Origin: Tsukamurella pulmonis
Lineage (GTDB): Bacteria; Actinomycetota; Actinomycetes; Mycobacteriales; Mycobacteriaceae
Direction: 5' to 3'
DNA length: 64,000 nucleotides
Assembly: GCF_900103175.1 (NCBI RefSeq)
Contig: NZ_FNLF01000002.1
Coordinates: 744,001 to 808,000, forward strand
The position numbers and the translations under genes were made by a program. This document shows positions 27,442 to 37,806 of this stretch, in pieces; the first letter of the stretch is position 1; each line of letters opens with the position of its first letter. The notes under the pieces are model-generated. The model ran no database searches. It saw nothing but the letters and a program-made list of their open reading frames with translations, and was not told the origin of the DNA.

Positions 27442-27941
27442 GGTGCGACCCCCGCGGCGCGGGCGTGCAGCGCGCGCAGCTCCGCGGTGAGGGAGGGTTC
27501 CGGGCCGGACACCGGCACCGTCGGGGCGACGACGCCGATCGGCAACGGCGCGACGGGCGCGGGCGGCAGGCCCCATTCCGCGTGCCAGGCGACGAGTTGC
27601 TCGGTGCTGCCCGCGTAGACGATCCGGCCGAGGCCGACCCACGCGTGCGCGGCGCTGCACATCGCGCAGTGCTCACCCGAGGTGTACGTCACCGCGGTGG
27701 CGCGCTCGGCGGGCGTGAGGTGTTCCGCCGCCCACCGCGCGATCTCGAACTCGGGGTGCCGCGTCCCGTCGCCGCCCGCGATCCGGTTGCGGTCCTCGAA
27801 GACCACCGCGCCGCCGGAGACGAGCAGCGACCCGAAGGGCGCGTCGCCCGCGTCGAGGGCGGCACGGGCGAGGTCGACGCAGCGGCGCAGGTGGGGCAGG
27901 TCATCGGGAAGCGGTTCGGTCGTCCGGTGCTCGGTTGTCAC
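27438..27941 (-). CDS. Nucleoside deaminase-like protein (cytidine/deoxycytidylate deaminase fold)
   Basis: 167 residues. Zinc site residues: HPEFE (the usual HAE is HPE here) and SGEHCAMC (usually PCxxC; Pro is replaced by His). The N-terminal half (CVDLARAALDAGDAPFGSLLV) matches guanine-deaminase/TadA-like nucleoside deaminases. It probably deaminates a purine or pterin base; which one cannot be told. It heads a two-gene operon with the ankyrin lipoprotein. Confidence 0.82.
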   Translation of the reverse strand: MTTEHRTTEPLPDDLPHLRRCVDLARAALDAGDAPFGSLLVSGGAVVFEDRNRIAGGDGTRHPEFEIARWAAEHLTPAERATAVTYTSGEHCAMCSAAHAWVGLGRIVYAGSTEQLVAWHAEWGLPPAPVAPLPIGVVAPTVPVSGPEPSLTAELRALHARAAGVAP

Positions 27942-28004
27942 ACCCCGACCGTAACGTTCGAGTCAGGCGAATCGGGCGCCGTTCGGCCGGACGAAGGAGA
28001 CCAC

Positions 28005-28358
28005 ATGGCCTTGCATCTGCACATGATCAACCTGGACTGCGCCGATGTCGCGAGGCAGGCGGCGTTCTGGTCGGAGGCGCTCGGCGTGCCCGTCGACGAG
28101 AACGACGGCAACGCCTTCATGCGCACCGTCGGGTTCGCGGAACCCGCGCTGCCGCGGATGATGTTCCTCGCCGTCCCCGAGGGCAAGACGGTCAAGAACC
28201 GGCTGCACCTGGACCTGCACGCGGACGACCGTGAGGCCGAGGTCGCGCGCCTCGTCGCGCTGGGCGCGACGCAGCTGCGCGAGCACGACGAGTGGGGCGT
28301 GCGGTGGACGGTGCTGCAGGACCCGGAGGGCAACGAGTTCTGTATCGCCCAGGGCTGA
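28005..28358 (+). CDS. VOC-family (glyoxalase-like) protein
   Basis: 117 residues with GAAGGAG upstream. beta-alpha-beta-beta-beta layout; LHMINLDCADVARQAAFWSEALGV gives the first unit and LQDPEGNEFCIAQG the closing strand with the metal-site Glu. Single-domain VOC proteins of this form are often annotated as glyoxalase/bleomycin-resistance-like; actual activity unknown. Confidence 0.85.
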   Translation: MALHLHMINLDCADVARQAAFWSEALGVPVDENDGNAFMRTVGFAEPALPRMMFLAVPEGKTVKNRLHLDLHADDREAEVARLVALGATQLREHDEWGVRWTVLQDPEGNEFCIAQG

Positions 28359-28371
28359 CCGGGGTCGGTCG

Positions 28372-28659
28372 TCAGGCGACCGGGTCCATCAGCGTCGCCG
28401 TTCCGTCCTGCCGGCGGTGCGCGTCGATCTGCGGGACGAGCCGGCGGAAGTGCTCGGAGGCGCAGTGCGCGTCCAGTGCGGCGCGGTCCGGCCAGGACTC
28501 GATGTAGACGAAGTGGCCGGGATCCTCCCGATCCTGGAAGAGCTCGTAACTGATGCAGAGCGGCTCCGTGCGCGTGAGACGGACGAGCTCCTCCATGAGG
28601 GGCCGGACGATCTCCACCGCATCGGGCCGGATGTAGTCCTGCGCGATCACCTTCAGCAT
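28372..28659 (-). CDS. Antibiotic biosynthesis monooxygenase (ABM)-domain protein
   Basis: 95 residues from MLKVIAQDYI. Small ferredoxin-like dimeric fold: LVRLTRTEPLCISYELFQD, FVYIESWPDRAALDAHCASEHF are the standard ABM/YgiN features. Such proteins oxidise quinols or act in small-molecule clean-up; role here not known. Convergent with the VOC gene (13-bp gap). The longer upstream in-frame extension is noncoding in appearance. Confidence 0.85.
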   Translation of the reverse strand: MLKVIAQDYIRPDAVEIVRPLMEELVRLTRTEPLCISYELFQDREDPGHFVYIESWPDRAALDAHCASEHFRRLVPQIDAHRRQDGTATLMDPVA

Positions 28660-28703
28660 GGCTTCACGGTAGGCGCGCGGGGCGGTCCGCCGGGCCCGGC
28701 TTG

Positions 28704-28743
28704 CGGATCCGACTGTCCTCACGCGGATCCGACGGTCCTCACG
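28704..28743. repeat. 20-bp tandem duplication at the ABC exporter 3' end
   Basis: Two adjacent 20-base copies, CGGATCCGACTGTCCTCACG and CGGATCCGACGGTCCTCACG, with one mismatch. The exporter stop codon (28739-28741) lies in the right-hand copy. Confidence 0.7.
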
Positions 28744-30607
28744 CCGCCTGGTCGGCGAACTGGGTGCGGTAGAGCTCGGCGTAGCGGCCGCCGCGCGCGA
28801 GCAGCGTGTCGTGCGTGCCGCGCTCGACGATGCGCCCGGCCTCGAGCACGAGGATCTGGTCCGCCGCGCGGATCGTCGAGAGGCGATGGGCGATCACCAG
28901 TGAGGTGCGATCGGCCAGGGCCTCACCGAGCGCGGCCTGCACCGCGGCCTCCGACGTCGAATCCAGGTGGGCCGTGGCCTCGTCGAGGATCACCACCGAG
29001 GGCTGCGCGAGGAGCAGCCGCGCGATGGTCAGGCGTTGGCGCTCGCCGCCCGAGAGCCGGTAGCCGCGCTCGCCGACGACGGTGTCCAGCCCGTCGGGCA
29101 GGTGGGCCACCAGTTCCTCGAGGCGGGCCCGTCGCAGCGCGTCGCCGATCTCGGCATCGGTCGCCTCCGGATTCGCGAGCAGCAGGTTCGCGCGGATGGT
29201 GTCGTGGAACAGGTGCCCGTCCTGCGTGACCAGGCCGACGGCGGAATGCAGGCTCCGGGCGGTGATCTCACGCAGGTCGACGCCGTTGAGGGTGATCGCA
29301 CCCGCGTCGGGGTCGTAGAGGCGGGTGGCGAGCTGCGCGATCGTCGACTTGCCGGCGCCGGAACTTCCGACCAGCGCCACCATCGAGCCCGGCGCCGCGG
29401 TGAAATCGATGCCGTGCAGCACGGTCTCGCCGCCGCGGGTGTCCAGGTGCGCGACCTCCTCGAGCGAGGCGAGCGAGACCTTCTCCGCCGACGGGTAGGC
29501 GAAATCGACGCCGTCGAAGCGCAACTCGGTGGGACCCTTGGCGATCGCGCGGGCGTCCGGGGCGTCGCGCACCATCGGCTCCAGGTCCAGCACCTCGAAG
29601 ACGCGCTCGAAGGAGACCAGCGCCGTCATCACCTCGACGCGCGCGTTGGCGAGCGCGGTGAGCGGCACGTACAGGCGCGTGAGCAGCAGGGCGAGGGCGA
29701 CGACGGCGCCGGCCTGCAGGTCGCCGCGGATCGCGTAGAAGCCGCCCAGGCCGTAGACCAGCGCCAGTGCGAGCGAGCTGACCAGCGTCAGCATGGTCAC
29801 GAAGGTCATGCGGGCCATCGCGGTGCGCACGCCGATGTCGCGGACCGCGCCCGCGCGCCAGGCGAACTCGTGCGATTCGATCTCGGGGCGGCCGTAGAGC
29901 TTGACCAGGGTGGCGCCGGGCGCGGAGAAGCGCTCGGTCATCTGGTCGCTCATCGACGCGTTGTGCCGGGCCGCGCGCCGCGACATCGCGGCGATCTTCC
30001 GGCCCATGCTGCGCGACGGGATGATGAACACCGGGAGCAGCACCAGCGCGAGCAGGGTGATCTGCCAGGAGATGCTGAGCATGACGCCGAGCGTCAGCGC
30101 GAGGGTCACGACGTTGGTCACGACACCGGCGAGGGTGTCGGAGAACGCGCGCTGCGCGCCGAGCACGTCGTTGTTGAGGCGGCTGACCAGCGCGCCGGTG
30201 CGGGTGCGGGTGAAGAAGGCCACCGGCATCGTCTGCACGTGATCGAAGACCGCGGTGCGCAGCTGGTAGATCAGGCCCTCGCCGATGCGCGAGGAGAACC
30301 AGCGCGAGAGCAGATCGACGCCGGCGCCGGCGAGTGCGATCGCGGCGATGAGCAGCGCCAGCTCGACGACGGTGCTCGTCGGTCCGCCGCCGACGATCCG
30401 GTCGACCACCTTGCCGGCGAGCAGGGGCGTGGCGACCGCGAGCAGAGCGGACAGGACCGAGAGCAGCAGGAACCAGGTCAGTCGCCAGCGGTGTGGCCGG
30501 GCGAACGGCCCCATCCGGCGCAGCGTCTCGCGCGGGCTCCTCGTCGGCGCGTCCAGCGACCGATTGCCCTGGTACAGGGTGCTCCAGGCGACTGATTCCA
30601 TGCTCAT
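28739..30607 (-). CDS. ABC exporter, fused permease-ATPase
   Basis: 622 residues. Six-helix ABC1 membrane domain (about 40-330) followed by an ATPase: Walker A GSSGAGKST (414-422), signature LSGGERQR (518-525), Walker B VVILDEATAHLDS (538-550), and the H-loop VIAHRLST. This is the homodimeric or half-transporter lipid/multidrug exporter layout. A 15-residue insert near 372-392 in the ATPase (EKVSLASLEEVAHLDTRGGE) is unusual. Start taken at ATG 30607; ATG 30601 is an alternative, as no Shine-Dalgarno sequence is visible. Confidence 0.9.
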   Translation of the reverse strand: MSMESVAWSTLYQGNRSLDAPTRSPRETLRRMGPFARPHRWRLTWFLLLSVLSALLAVATPLLAGKVVDRIVGGGPTSTVVELALLIAAIALAGAGVDLLSRWFSSRIGEGLIYQLRTAVFDHVQTMPVAFFTRTRTGALVSRLNNDVLGAQRAFSDTLAGVVTNVVTLALTLGVMLSISWQITLLALVLLPVFIIPSRSMGRKIAAMSRRAARHNASMSDQMTERFSAPGATLVKLYGRPEIESHEFAWRAGAVRDIGVRTAMARMTFVTMLTLVSSLALALVYGLGGFYAIRGDLQAGAVVALALLLTRLYVPLTALANARVEVMTALVSFERVFEVLDLEPMVRDAPDARAIAKGPTELRFDGVDFAYPSAEKVSLASLEEVAHLDTRGGETVLHGIDFTAAPGSMVALVGSSGAGKSTIAQLATRLYDPDAGAITLNGVDLREITARSLHSAVGLVTQDGHLFHDTIRANLLLANPEATDAEIGDALRRARLEELVAHLPDGLDTVVGERGYRLSGGERQRLTIARLLLAQPSVVILDEATAHLDSTSEAAVQAALGEALADRTSLVIAHRLSTIRAADQILVLEAGRIVERGTHDTLLARGGRYAELYRTQFADQAA

Positions 30608-30929
30608 GCATACAAGCTTAGAACCTAAAGTTATGTTCATGTCCAGTCGTTCGCCGGCGGCGAATCCTCGGCCCTGCCGGGGTGTGGAGCGCACGCGAGT
30701 TCTCCTCGGGGAATCCGCCGATTCTCGCCTGGCGGCGGATATATCCGGCCCCGACGCGATATCGGCCGATTCCTCGAATCGCTGCGGATGCGGCCGGTCG
30801 CGGCGGGGTTCGCGACGCCGTGTGTTGCGACTGCGCTTGACAACCCTTGATCTTTACTTGAGTCTCATTAGTAACAACAGTCACGTCAGCCCCACGGGCT
30901 CGTGGCCGATGATCGAAGGAGAACCGAGG
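30608..30929. other. Divergent intergenic region, 322 bp
   Basis: Separates the ABC exporter and the SpoIID-like gene. The exporter side holds TTAGAACCTAA (30618-30628), an inverted repeat that may be an operator. The other side has a lower-GC patch with TTGACA at 30837-30842 and AT-rich sequence to about 30880, the likely promoter of the SpoIID-like gene; no good -10 could be chosen. GAAGGAG at 30915-30921 is its ribosome-binding site. No gene was seen. Confidence 0.5.
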
Positions 30930-31847
30930 ATGCCCGTGTGGATCGACGGTGGCCCGCGGCGGTCGCGGCGCAGCCGTGCCGTCCGCGCCGCGCTCGTCGC
31001 GGCGGTGCCCGCGCTCGCCATCGGCGGGGTGCTGGCGGGCTCCGGCGCACCGCCCGAGACCACCCTCGTCGACGCGCCGGGTGATGTCGCGCCGGGCTCC
31101 GCCGGCGGTCACGGGCGCGGCATGAGTCAGCTCGGTGCGCTCACCTACGCCAAGCAGGGGTGGGACGCGCAGCGGATCCTCGCCTACTACTACCCGGGCA
31201 CGACGCTCGGTACCGTGCACACCGGGCTGCCCGTCACCGTCCGGCTCAGTGAGCGCAATCGCGTCGACGTGCTCGCGCCGGCCGGCGCCCTCGTCGGCGG
31301 CAAGCAGGTCATGCCCGGGCAGGCCGTCAGCATCGACGGGACCACCGCGACGATCCGCCAGGGCTGCGGCGGGCCCGTGCTCGGCACCGTCGACGCTCCG
31401 GATCGCACCGTCAGCCCGCTCACGGCCGACCAGGGCATCGCGCCCGACCAGGTCCTGCAGTTCTGCGGCGACAATGCCAAGTACCGCGGCAAGCTCGCCG
31501 CCCGCGACGACGGTGTGCTCAACATCGTGGGCATCGAGGACTACGTGCGCAGTGTGGTGCCCGTGGAGAACTCGCCCGGCTGGGCCGACCAGGGAGGCAT
31601 CGCCGCGCTGCAGGCGCAGGCGATCGCTGCGCGCTCCTACGTGCTGGTCCGCGGCGCCGAGCGCGGCGAGACCTTCGACGACACCCAGGCCTCTCAGGTC
31701 TACGGCGGCGTCGACAAGGAGGATCCGCGCACCGACGCCGTCATCGTGAGCACCTACGGCCTGGTCATGGCCAAGGACGGCCGCGTCTTCGAGACCGAGT
31801 ACGGCGCCTCCCGCGCCGATGATCCGGCGGCCGCTCCCGCACCGTAG
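30930..31847 (+). CDS. Secreted SpoIID/LytB-domain protein
   Basis: 305 residues. An N-terminal Arg-rich stretch and hydrophobic helix (about 20-40) act as signal or anchor. The SpoIID/LytB region includes GHGRGMSQLGA (about 62-72), GIEDYVRSVVPVE and ALQAQAIAARSYVL (about 200-240), the usual active-region motifs of peptidoglycan-acting amidase-enhancer or lytic proteins; the catalytic Glu could be that in VPVEN. Expected at the cell envelope. GAAGGAG is eight bases from the ATG. The last 12 residues are low complexity (Ala/Pro). Confidence 0.85.
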   Translation: MPVWIDGGPRRSRRSRAVRAALVAAVPALAIGGVLAGSGAPPETTLVDAPGDVAPGSAGGHGRGMSQLGALTYAKQGWDAQRILAYYYPGTTLGTVHTGLPVTVRLSERNRVDVLAPAGALVGGKQVMPGQAVSIDGTTATIRQGCGGPVLGTVDAPDRTVSPLTADQGIAPDQVLQFCGDNAKYRGKLAARDDGVLNIVGIEDYVRSVVPVENSPGWADQGGIAALQAQAIAARSYVLVRGAERGETFDDTQASQVYGGVDKEDPRTDAVIVSTYGLVMAKDGRVFETEYGASRADDPAAAPAP

Positions 31848-31868
31848 GCCGAGCGCGCCGTGGCCCAG

Positions 31869-31874
31869 TAGTGT
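31869..31874 (+). promoter_or_regulatory. -10 element of fgd (leaderless)
   Basis: TAGTGT followed by GAGGTC and then ATG, the six-base leaderless spacing. The ATG has no other ribosome-binding site. Confidence 0.5.
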
Positions 31875-31880
31875 GAGGTC

Positions 31881-32891
31881 ATGGCGAAGTTGCAGCTGGG
31901 GTACAAGGCATCGGCGGAGCAGTTCGGGCCGCGTGAGCTGGTGGAGATCGCGGTCGCCGCGGAGGCGGCGGGCATGGATTCGGTCGCGGTGAGCGATCAC
32001 TTCCAGCCCTGGCGCGTCAACGGCGGCCACGCGCCGTTCTCCCTGGCCTGGATGGCCGCCGTCGGCGAGCGCACCGAGCGCGTGAAGATCGGCACCTCGG
32101 TGATGACGCCCACGTTCCGCTACAACCCCGCCGTGATCGCGCAGGCCTTCGCGAGCATGGCGTGCATGTACCCGGACCGCATCTTCCTCGGCGCCGGCAC
32201 GGGGGAGGCGCTCAACGAGTACGCCACCGGTTTCCAGGGCGAGTGGCCCGAGTTCAAGGAGCGCTTCGCGCGCCTGCGCGAGTCCGTGCGGCTGATGCGC
32301 GAGCTGTGGTCCGGCGAGATCACCAACTTCGAGGGCGACTACTACCACACCAAGGACGCCGTCCTGTTCGACATCCCGGACAAGCCGGTGCCGGTCTACA
32401 TCGCGGCCGGCGGCCCCGTCGTCGCCAAGTACGCGGGCCGTATGGGCGACGGGATGATCTGCACGTCCGGCAAGGGCATGGAGCTCTACACCGAGAAGCT
32501 GATCCCCGCCGCCAAGGACGGGGCCGAGATCGGCGGCCGCGACTACGACGCGCTCGACAAGATGATCGAGATCAAGATCAGCTACGACCCGGACCCGGCC
32601 CTGGCACTGGAGAACACCCGCTTCTGGGCGCCGCTCTCGCTGACCGCAGAGCAGAAGCACAGCGTCAACAGCTCCGCGGAGATGGAGCGGCTCGCCGATG
32701 AGCTGCCCATCGAGCAGGTCGCCAAGCGGTGGATCGTCGCCTCCGACCCGGACGAGGCCGTCGCCGCGGTCAAGCAGTACGTCGACGCGGGCCTGAACCA
32801 TCTCGTCTTCCACGCCCCCGGCCACGATCAGCGCCGATTCCTGGACAACTTCCAGCGCGACCTGGCACCCCGCCTGCGTTCGCTGGGCTGA
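31881..32891 (+). CDS. fgd: F420-dependent glucose-6-phosphate dehydrogenase
   Basis: 336 residues, exactly the length of mycobacterial Fgd1, whose sequence it follows closely from memory ([57 protein letters not shown]). A luciferase-like TIM barrel oxidises glucose-6-phosphate to the lactone and reduces coenzyme F420. The catalytic His40 region (DHFQPW), Glu109 region (GTGEALNE) and phosphate-binding Lys/Arg segments are retained. Followed by pta-ackA as in M. tuberculosis. A leaderless start is likely. Confidence 0.97.
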   Translation: MAKLQLGYKASAEQFGPRELVEIAVAAEAAGMDSVAVSDHFQPWRVNGGHAPFSLAWMAAVGERTERVKIGTSVMTPTFRYNPAVIAQAFASMACMYPDRIFLGAGTGEALNEYATGFQGEWPEFKERFARLRESVRLMRELWSGEITNFEGDYYHTKDAVLFDIPDKPVPVYIAAGGPVVAKYAGRMGDGMICTSGKGMELYTEKLIPAAKDGAEIGGRDYDALDKMIEIKISYDPDPALALENTRFWAPLSLTAEQKHSVNSSAEMERLADELPIEQVAKRWIVASDPDEAVAAVKQYVDAGLNHLVFHAPGHDQRRFLDNFQRDLAPRLRSLG

Positions 32892-32915
32892 TCCGCGACT
32901 GCAATAGTTGAGCCC

Positions 32916-35045
32916 ATGGCCGAGACCGCTGAGCGATCCCCGAAAACGACCAGCATCTACATCGCCTCCCCCGAGGGCGATACGGGTAAGTCCACCATCG
33001 CGCTCGGAGCGATGAACCTGCTCACCTCCACGGGATGGACGATCGGGGTGTTCCGCCCCGTTCCGCGCTCCACCGGCGAGCAGCGCGACTACATCCTCGA
33101 GCTGCTCATCGAGCAGGCCACCGCCGATCTCGACTACGAGGACTGCGTCGGCGTCAGCTACGAGCAGGTGCACGAGGATCCGGACGCCGCGATCGCCGCG
33201 ATCGTCAGCCGGTTCCACGCCGTGGCGGACAAGTGCGACTTCGTGCTGGTGCTCGGCTCCGACTACACGGACGTGACCACGCCGACGGAGCTGTCCTTCA
33301 ATGCGCGGATCGCCGCCAACCTCGGCTCGTCGATCCTGCTCGCGGTCAAGGCGCTCGACCGGACGCCGGAGCAGGTCGTCGCCGTCGCCGAGCAGTCGAT
33401 GGCCGAGATCCGGGCCAACCACGCCCACACCGCCTCGATCATCGCCAACCGCTGCGACCCCAAGCAGCTCGACGCGGTGTGCGCGGCGCTCAAGGCCGAC
33501 ACGGGCCTGCCGGTGTGGGTGCTGCCCGAGGAGCCGGTGCTCACCGCGCCCACCGTCGGCGAGCTGATGGAGGCCATGGACGGCAAGCTGCTCTGGGGCG
33601 ATCCCGAACTGCTCTCCCGCGAGGCCCTCGACGTGCTGGTGGCGGGCATGACCGCCGAGCACAGCCTCGAGCGCCTCACCGAGGGCGTCGCCGTGGTCGC
33701 GCCCGGCGACCGCTCCGAGGTGCTGCTCGCGATGGTCACCGCGCACCGCGCCGCCGGCTTCCCGTCGCTGGCCGGGATCATCCTCAACGGCGGCTACGCG
33801 CCGCACCCCATGACCGCCGCGCTGGTCGACGGGCTCAAGCCGAACGTGCCGATCATCTCCGTCGAGCACGGCACCTACGAGACCGCCCGGCTGGCGGCCA
33901 AGACCCGCGGCCGTGTCGGGCCGGGGTCCGAGCGCAAGGTGGACATCGCGATCGCGCTGACCGAGAAGCATGTCGTCTCGGACGACCTGCTCGAGGCGCT
34001 GCAGGTGTCGAACCCGGGCGTGGTCACCCCGCAGATGTTCGAGTACAGCCTGCTCGCCCGGGCCCGGGCGGACCGCAAGCGCATCGTGCTGCCCGAGGGC
34101 GGCGACGACCGCATCCTGCGCGCCGCCGGCCGGCTGCTGCAGCGCGAGGTGGCCGACCTGACCATCCTCGGCCAGGAATCGCGCGTGCGCGCCCGCGCCG
34201 CCGAACTGGGCGTCGACCTCGGCGACACCGACGTCATCGATCCCAAGCGCGCGACGGACCTCATCGACAGGTTCGCACAGACCTACTACGAGCTGCGCAA
34301 GCACAAGGGCATGACGCTCGAGCGCGCCGCCGAGACGGTGGTGGACGTCAGCTACTTCGGCACGATGATGGTGCACCTGGGCATGGCCGACGGGATGGTC
34401 TCCGGTGCCGCGCACACCACCGCGCACACCATCCGGCCGTCGTTCGAGATCATCAAGACCAAGCCCGGTGTCTCGACGGTGTCGTCGATCTTCCTCATGC
34501 TCCTCGCGGACAAGGTGCTCGCGTACGGCGACTGCGCCGTGGTCCCGGACCCGACGGACACCCAGCTCGCCGACATCGCGATCTCCTCGGCGCAGACCGC
34601 GTCCCAATTCGGGATCGACCCGCGGGTGGCGATGCTGTCGTACTCGACGGGCGAATCCGGCACGGGTGCCGACGTCGACAAGGTGCGCGCCGCGACCGGG
34701 TTCGTGCGCGAGCGTGCCCCGGAGCTGTTGGTGGAGGGCCCGATCCAGTACGACGCCGCCGTCGACCCCGGCGTCGCCGCCTCGAAGATGCCCGACTCCG
34801 CGGTGGCGGGCAAGGCGACCGTCCTCGTCTTCCCGGACCTGAACACGGGCAACAACACCTACAAGGCCGTGCAGCGCTCGGCCGGCGCGATCGCGATCGG
34901 CCCGGTGCTGCAGGGCCTCAACGCCCCGATCAACGATCTCTCGCGCGGCGCGCTGGTCGAGGACATCGTCAACACCGTGGCCATCACGGCGATCCAGGCG
35001 CAGGCGTTCGCGGCGGAGCGCGCCGCGGGAGAGGGGCGGTCATGA
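32916..35045 (+). CDS. pta: Phosphate acetyltransferase
   Basis: 709 residues, large Pta form: N-terminal P-loop/DRTGG-type regulatory part ([16 protein letters not shown] near residue 18; a DRTGG-like region about 215-330), then the C-terminal PTA catalytic domain (about 380-700) with [35 protein letters not shown] and [20 protein letters not shown]. Interconverts acetyl-CoA and acetyl phosphate. ackA overlaps its stop by 4 bp. Confidence 0.97.
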   Translation: MAETAERSPKTTSIYIASPEGDTGKSTIALGAMNLLTSTGWTIGVFRPVPRSTGEQRDYILELLIEQATADLDYEDCVGVSYEQVHEDPDAAIAAIVSRFHAVADKCDFVLVLGSDYTDVTTPTELSFNARIAANLGSSILLAVKALDRTPEQVVAVAEQSMAEIRANHAHTASIIANRCDPKQLDAVCAALKADTGLPVWVLPEEPVLTAPTVGELMEAMDGKLLWGDPELLSREALDVLVAGMTAEHSLERLTEGVAVVAPGDRSEVLLAMVTAHRAAGFPSLAGIILNGGYAPHPMTAALVDGLKPNVPIISVEHGTYETARLAAKTRGRVGPGSERKVDIAIALTEKHVVSDDLLEALQVSNPGVVTPQMFEYSLLARARADRKRIVLPEGGDDRILRAAGRLLQREVADLTILGQESRVRARAAELGVDLGDTDVIDPKRATDLIDRFAQTYYELRKHKGMTLERAAETVVDVSYFGTMMVHLGMADGMVSGAAHTTAHTIRPSFEIIKTKPGVSTVSSIFLMLLADKVLAYGDCAVVPDPTDTQLADIAISSAQTASQFGIDPRVAMLSYSTGESGTGADVDKVRAATGFVRERAPELLVEGPIQYDAAVDPGVAASKMPDSAVAGKATVLVFPDLNTGNNTYKAVQRSAGAIAIGPVLQGLNAPINDLSRGALVEDIVNTVAITAIQAQAFAAERAAGEGRS

Positions 35046-36199
35046 CCGCGGTCTCGGGGACGGTCCTGGTCCTCAACTCCGGCTCGTCGTCGCTGAAGTA
35101 CCAACTGCTGCACCCGGAGACGGGTGAGGTGGTGCACGGCGGCATCGTCGAGCGCATCGGCGAGAGCGAGGTGCCCGACCACAAGGCGGCGCTGCGCCGG
35201 GTCTTCGAGGAGTTCGCCGGGCGCGGCCTCGACCTCACCGACGGTGCGGGCACCCCCGCCGGGATCGCCGCCGTCGGGCACCGGGTGGTGCACGGCGGTC
35301 GCTCCTTCCATTCGCCCACGCTGATCGACGATCACGTTCTCGCCGAGATCCGTCGGCTCAGTTCGCTCGCGCCGCTGCACAATCCGGCGAACGCGCAGGG
35401 CATCGAGGTGGCGCGCGAGCTGCTGCCCGGCGTGAAGCAGGTGGCCGTCTTCGACACCGCCTTCTTCTACGACCTGCCGCCGGCCGCCGCGACCTACGCG
35501 ATCGACCGCGAGCTGGCCACCGAGCACGCGCTGCGCCGCTACGGTTTCCACGGCACCTCGCACGAGTACGTCTCGCAGCGGGCTGCGGCGTTCCTCGGGC
35601 GGCCGGACGCCGAGGTGAATCAGATCGTGCTGCACCTGGGCAACGGCGCCTCGGCCTCCGCGGTGCGCGGTGGCCGCGCGGTGGACACGTCGATGGGCCT
35701 GACGCCGCTCGAGGGGCTCGTCATGGGCACGCGCAGCGGCGACATCGATCCCGGTCTCGTGCTGCACCTCGCCCGGACCATCGGCATGACGATCGACGAG
35801 ATCGACGACCTGCTCAACCGCCGCTCGGGCCTGCGGGGCATCTCCGGTGAGAACGACTTCCGGGCGCTGCGCACGCTCATCGAGAACGGCGACGAGCACG
35901 CGCGGCTCGCCTACGACGTCTACATCCACCGCCTGCGCCGCTACATCGGCGCCTACCTCGTCGACCTCGGGCGGGTGGATGCGATCACCTTCACCGCGGG
36001 CGTCGGCGAGAACGCGGCCCAGGTCCGCGCCGACGCCCTCGCCGGGCTCGAGGGATTCGGCATCGTCGTCGATCCGGAGCGCAACGCCGGCCGCGTCACC
36101 GAGCCCACCTGGATCTCGCCCGACGAGGCGCCCGTGGCGGTGCTCGTGATCCCGACCAATGAGGAGCTCGCGATCGCCCGCGAGGCTGCGGCACTCTGA
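35042..36199 (+). CDS. ackA: Acetate kinase
   Basis: 385 residues. [13 protein letters not shown] (11-23) and HRVVHGG are family signature 1 and 2 regions; FHGTSHEYV has the catalytic His, HLGNGAS and FTAGVGENA bind nucleotide and phosphate. Transfers phosphate between acetyl phosphate and ADP. ATG overlaps the pta TGA (ATGA) and the cyclase start overlaps its own stop (TGATG). Confidence 0.97.
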   Translation: MTAVSGTVLVLNSGSSSLKYQLLHPETGEVVHGGIVERIGESEVPDHKAALRRVFEEFAGRGLDLTDGAGTPAGIAAVGHRVVHGGRSFHSPTLIDDHVLAEIRRLSSLAPLHNPANAQGIEVARELLPGVKQVAVFDTAFFYDLPPAAATYAIDRELATEHALRRYGFHGTSHEYVSQRAAAFLGRPDAEVNQIVLHLGNGASASAVRGGRAVDTSMGLTPLEGLVMGTRSGDIDPGLVLHLARTIGMTIDEIDDLLNRRSGLRGISGENDFRALRTLIENGDEHARLAYDVYIHRLRRYIGAYLVDLGRVDAITFTAGVGENAAQVRADALAGLEGFGIVVDPERNAGRVTEPTWISPDEAPVAVLVIPTNEELAIAREAAAL

Positions 36200-37758
36200 T
36201 GCCCCTCGGGCTCGCCGCGGGATCCGAGGGCGACGGGGCCGACTACGGCTCGCCGCTGCTGGGCACGCGGACCGAGGGCGCGCGGGAGCGCCGCACGCGC
36301 ACCGTCGCGCTGATCGCGGTGAGCTCCTCGGTGGCCACGCTGATCGGCGGCGGCTTCGCGGCCATGCTCATCGTGGTCGGCATCCCCGAGCCCTCCGTGC
36401 AGCGCCCCGAACTGCAGACGATCAACACCGTGGCGGTGCCGTCGTACATCGCGGCGGGCCTGGTCGTCGGGCATCTCTACACCTTCTGGCTGGTGTTCCG
36501 CTCGCTGCGCTGGACGGGAGGGGAGGATCCGCCCACGCCGCAGGAGGCCGCCGACGCGCTGGCGCTGCCGCGCCGCCTGTACTGGTTCGAGATGCTCGCC
36601 TGGCTGTGCGCAGCGATCCTGTTCGGCTGGCTCTACGGCCGGGTCGACGCCGACCTGGTGCCGAAGGTCTCGCTGGTGGTGCTCGGCGCCGGGCTGATGA
36701 CCTCGGGTGTGGTGCGGGTGCTGACGGAGTTCAGCCTGCGTCCCGTCACGGCGATCGCGCTCCAGGTCACCCGCCCCGAGCCCCGGCACCAGAGCCTGCA
36801 GGGCCGCTCGCTGCGGCTGTGGCTGCTCGGCTCCGGCCTGCCCTTCCTCGGCGTCATCACCGTCGCGCTGTTCGCGCTGTTCGAGCCCGCCGCCACCGTG
36901 CGCGGCATCGCCGTGAGCATGTGCGCCTTGGCCGCCGGCGGCTTCTTCGCGGGCATGACCTTCAACCTGCTCTCGTCCTCGCGCGTGTCGGCGCCGGTCA
37001 AGAGCGTGACCACCGGCATGCGCCGGGTCTCCGAGGGCCGCTACGACACCGAGGTCGTGGTCTACGACGGGACCTCGTTGGGGGATCTGCAATCCGGGTT
37101 CAACGCGATGGCCGCCGGGCTGCGTGAGCGTGAGCGGGTGCGCGACCTCTACGCCCGGCAGGTCGGCGAGCAGGTCGCCCGCGCCACCATCGAGAGCGAA
37201 CCCGAGCTCGGCGGCGTCGAGCAGACCGTCGCGGTGATCTTCATCGATCTGGTCGGCTCCACGGCGCTGGCCGCGCAGCGCCCCGCCGCCGAGGTGGTGC
37301 AGATCCTCAACCGGTTCTGCGGCGTCGTCGTCGCCGAGGTCAACAGCCGCGGTGGGCTGGTCAACAAGTTCGAGGGCGACGCCGTCCTGGCGATCTTCGG
37401 CGCGCCCGCCCCGCTCACCGATCCGGCCGGCGCGGCCCTGTCCGCCGCCCGCGCGATGATGCGGCGCCTCGCCCGCGAGGTGCCCGAGGTGCGCGCCGGC
37501 TGCGGCGTGACCCACGGTGTCGTCGTGGCCGGGTACGTCGGTGCCGCGGATCGGTTCGAGTACACCGTGATCGGCGATCCGGTCAACGAGGCCGCGCGCC
37601 TGTCGACCTACGCCAAGGCGGACCCGACGGTGCCGTGGGCCTCGGCCCCGGCGGTCGAGACCGCCGACCCGGCCGAGGGCGCGCGGTGGCGCGAGGGCCC
37701 CGTCGACGTGCTGCGGGGCCGGACCCAGCCGACCCGGATGTACCTCGCGAAGCGCTGA
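36199..37758 (+). CDS. Membrane-bound class III adenylate/guanylate cyclase with HAMP
   Basis: 519 residues. Six hydrophobic helices (about 35-60, 70-95, 130-150, 155-175, 210-232, 238-262), a HAMP linker (about 270-325, APVKSVTTGMRRVSEGRYDTE), then a class III cyclase domain: VAVIFIDLVGS (metal Asp), FEGDAVLAIFGAP (second Asp), and VIGDPVNEAARL (transition-state Asn/Arg). It resembles the mycobacterial Rv1318c-Rv1320c group. The product is probably cAMP. Coupled to ackA by overlap. No counterpart sits between ackA and pknG in M. tuberculosis. Confidence 0.92.
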   Translation: MPLGLAAGSEGDGADYGSPLLGTRTEGARERRTRTVALIAVSSSVATLIGGGFAAMLIVVGIPEPSVQRPELQTINTVAVPSYIAAGLVVGHLYTFWLVFRSLRWTGGEDPPTPQEAADALALPRRLYWFEMLAWLCAAILFGWLYGRVDADLVPKVSLVVLGAGLMTSGVVRVLTEFSLRPVTAIALQVTRPEPRHQSLQGRSLRLWLLGSGLPFLGVITVALFALFEPAATVRGIAVSMCALAAGGFFAGMTFNLLSSSRVSAPVKSVTTGMRRVSEGRYDTEVVVYDGTSLGDLQSGFNAMAAGLRERERVRDLYARQVGEQVARATIESEPELGGVEQTVAVIFIDLVGSTALAAQRPAAEVVQILNRFCGVVVAEVNSRGGLVNKFEGDAVLAIFGAPAPLTDPAGAALSAARAMMRRLAREVPEVRAGCGVTHGVVVAGYVGAADRFEYTVIGDPVNEAARLSTYAKADPTVPWASAPAVETADPAEGARWREGPVDVLRGRTQPTRMYLAKR

Positions 37759-37806
37759 CGCGGGCGCGGTACGGCCGGGCCGCCGCGACCCGCGGCGACG
37801 GTGCCG

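Noticed and set aside
30618-30628. IdeR box before the ABC exporter
   Set aside because: TTAGGTT on the minus strand matches only one half of the 19-bp box.
30618-34607. 1329-codon minus-strand frame through fgd and pta
   Set aside because: Antisense to two certain genes and low-complexity.
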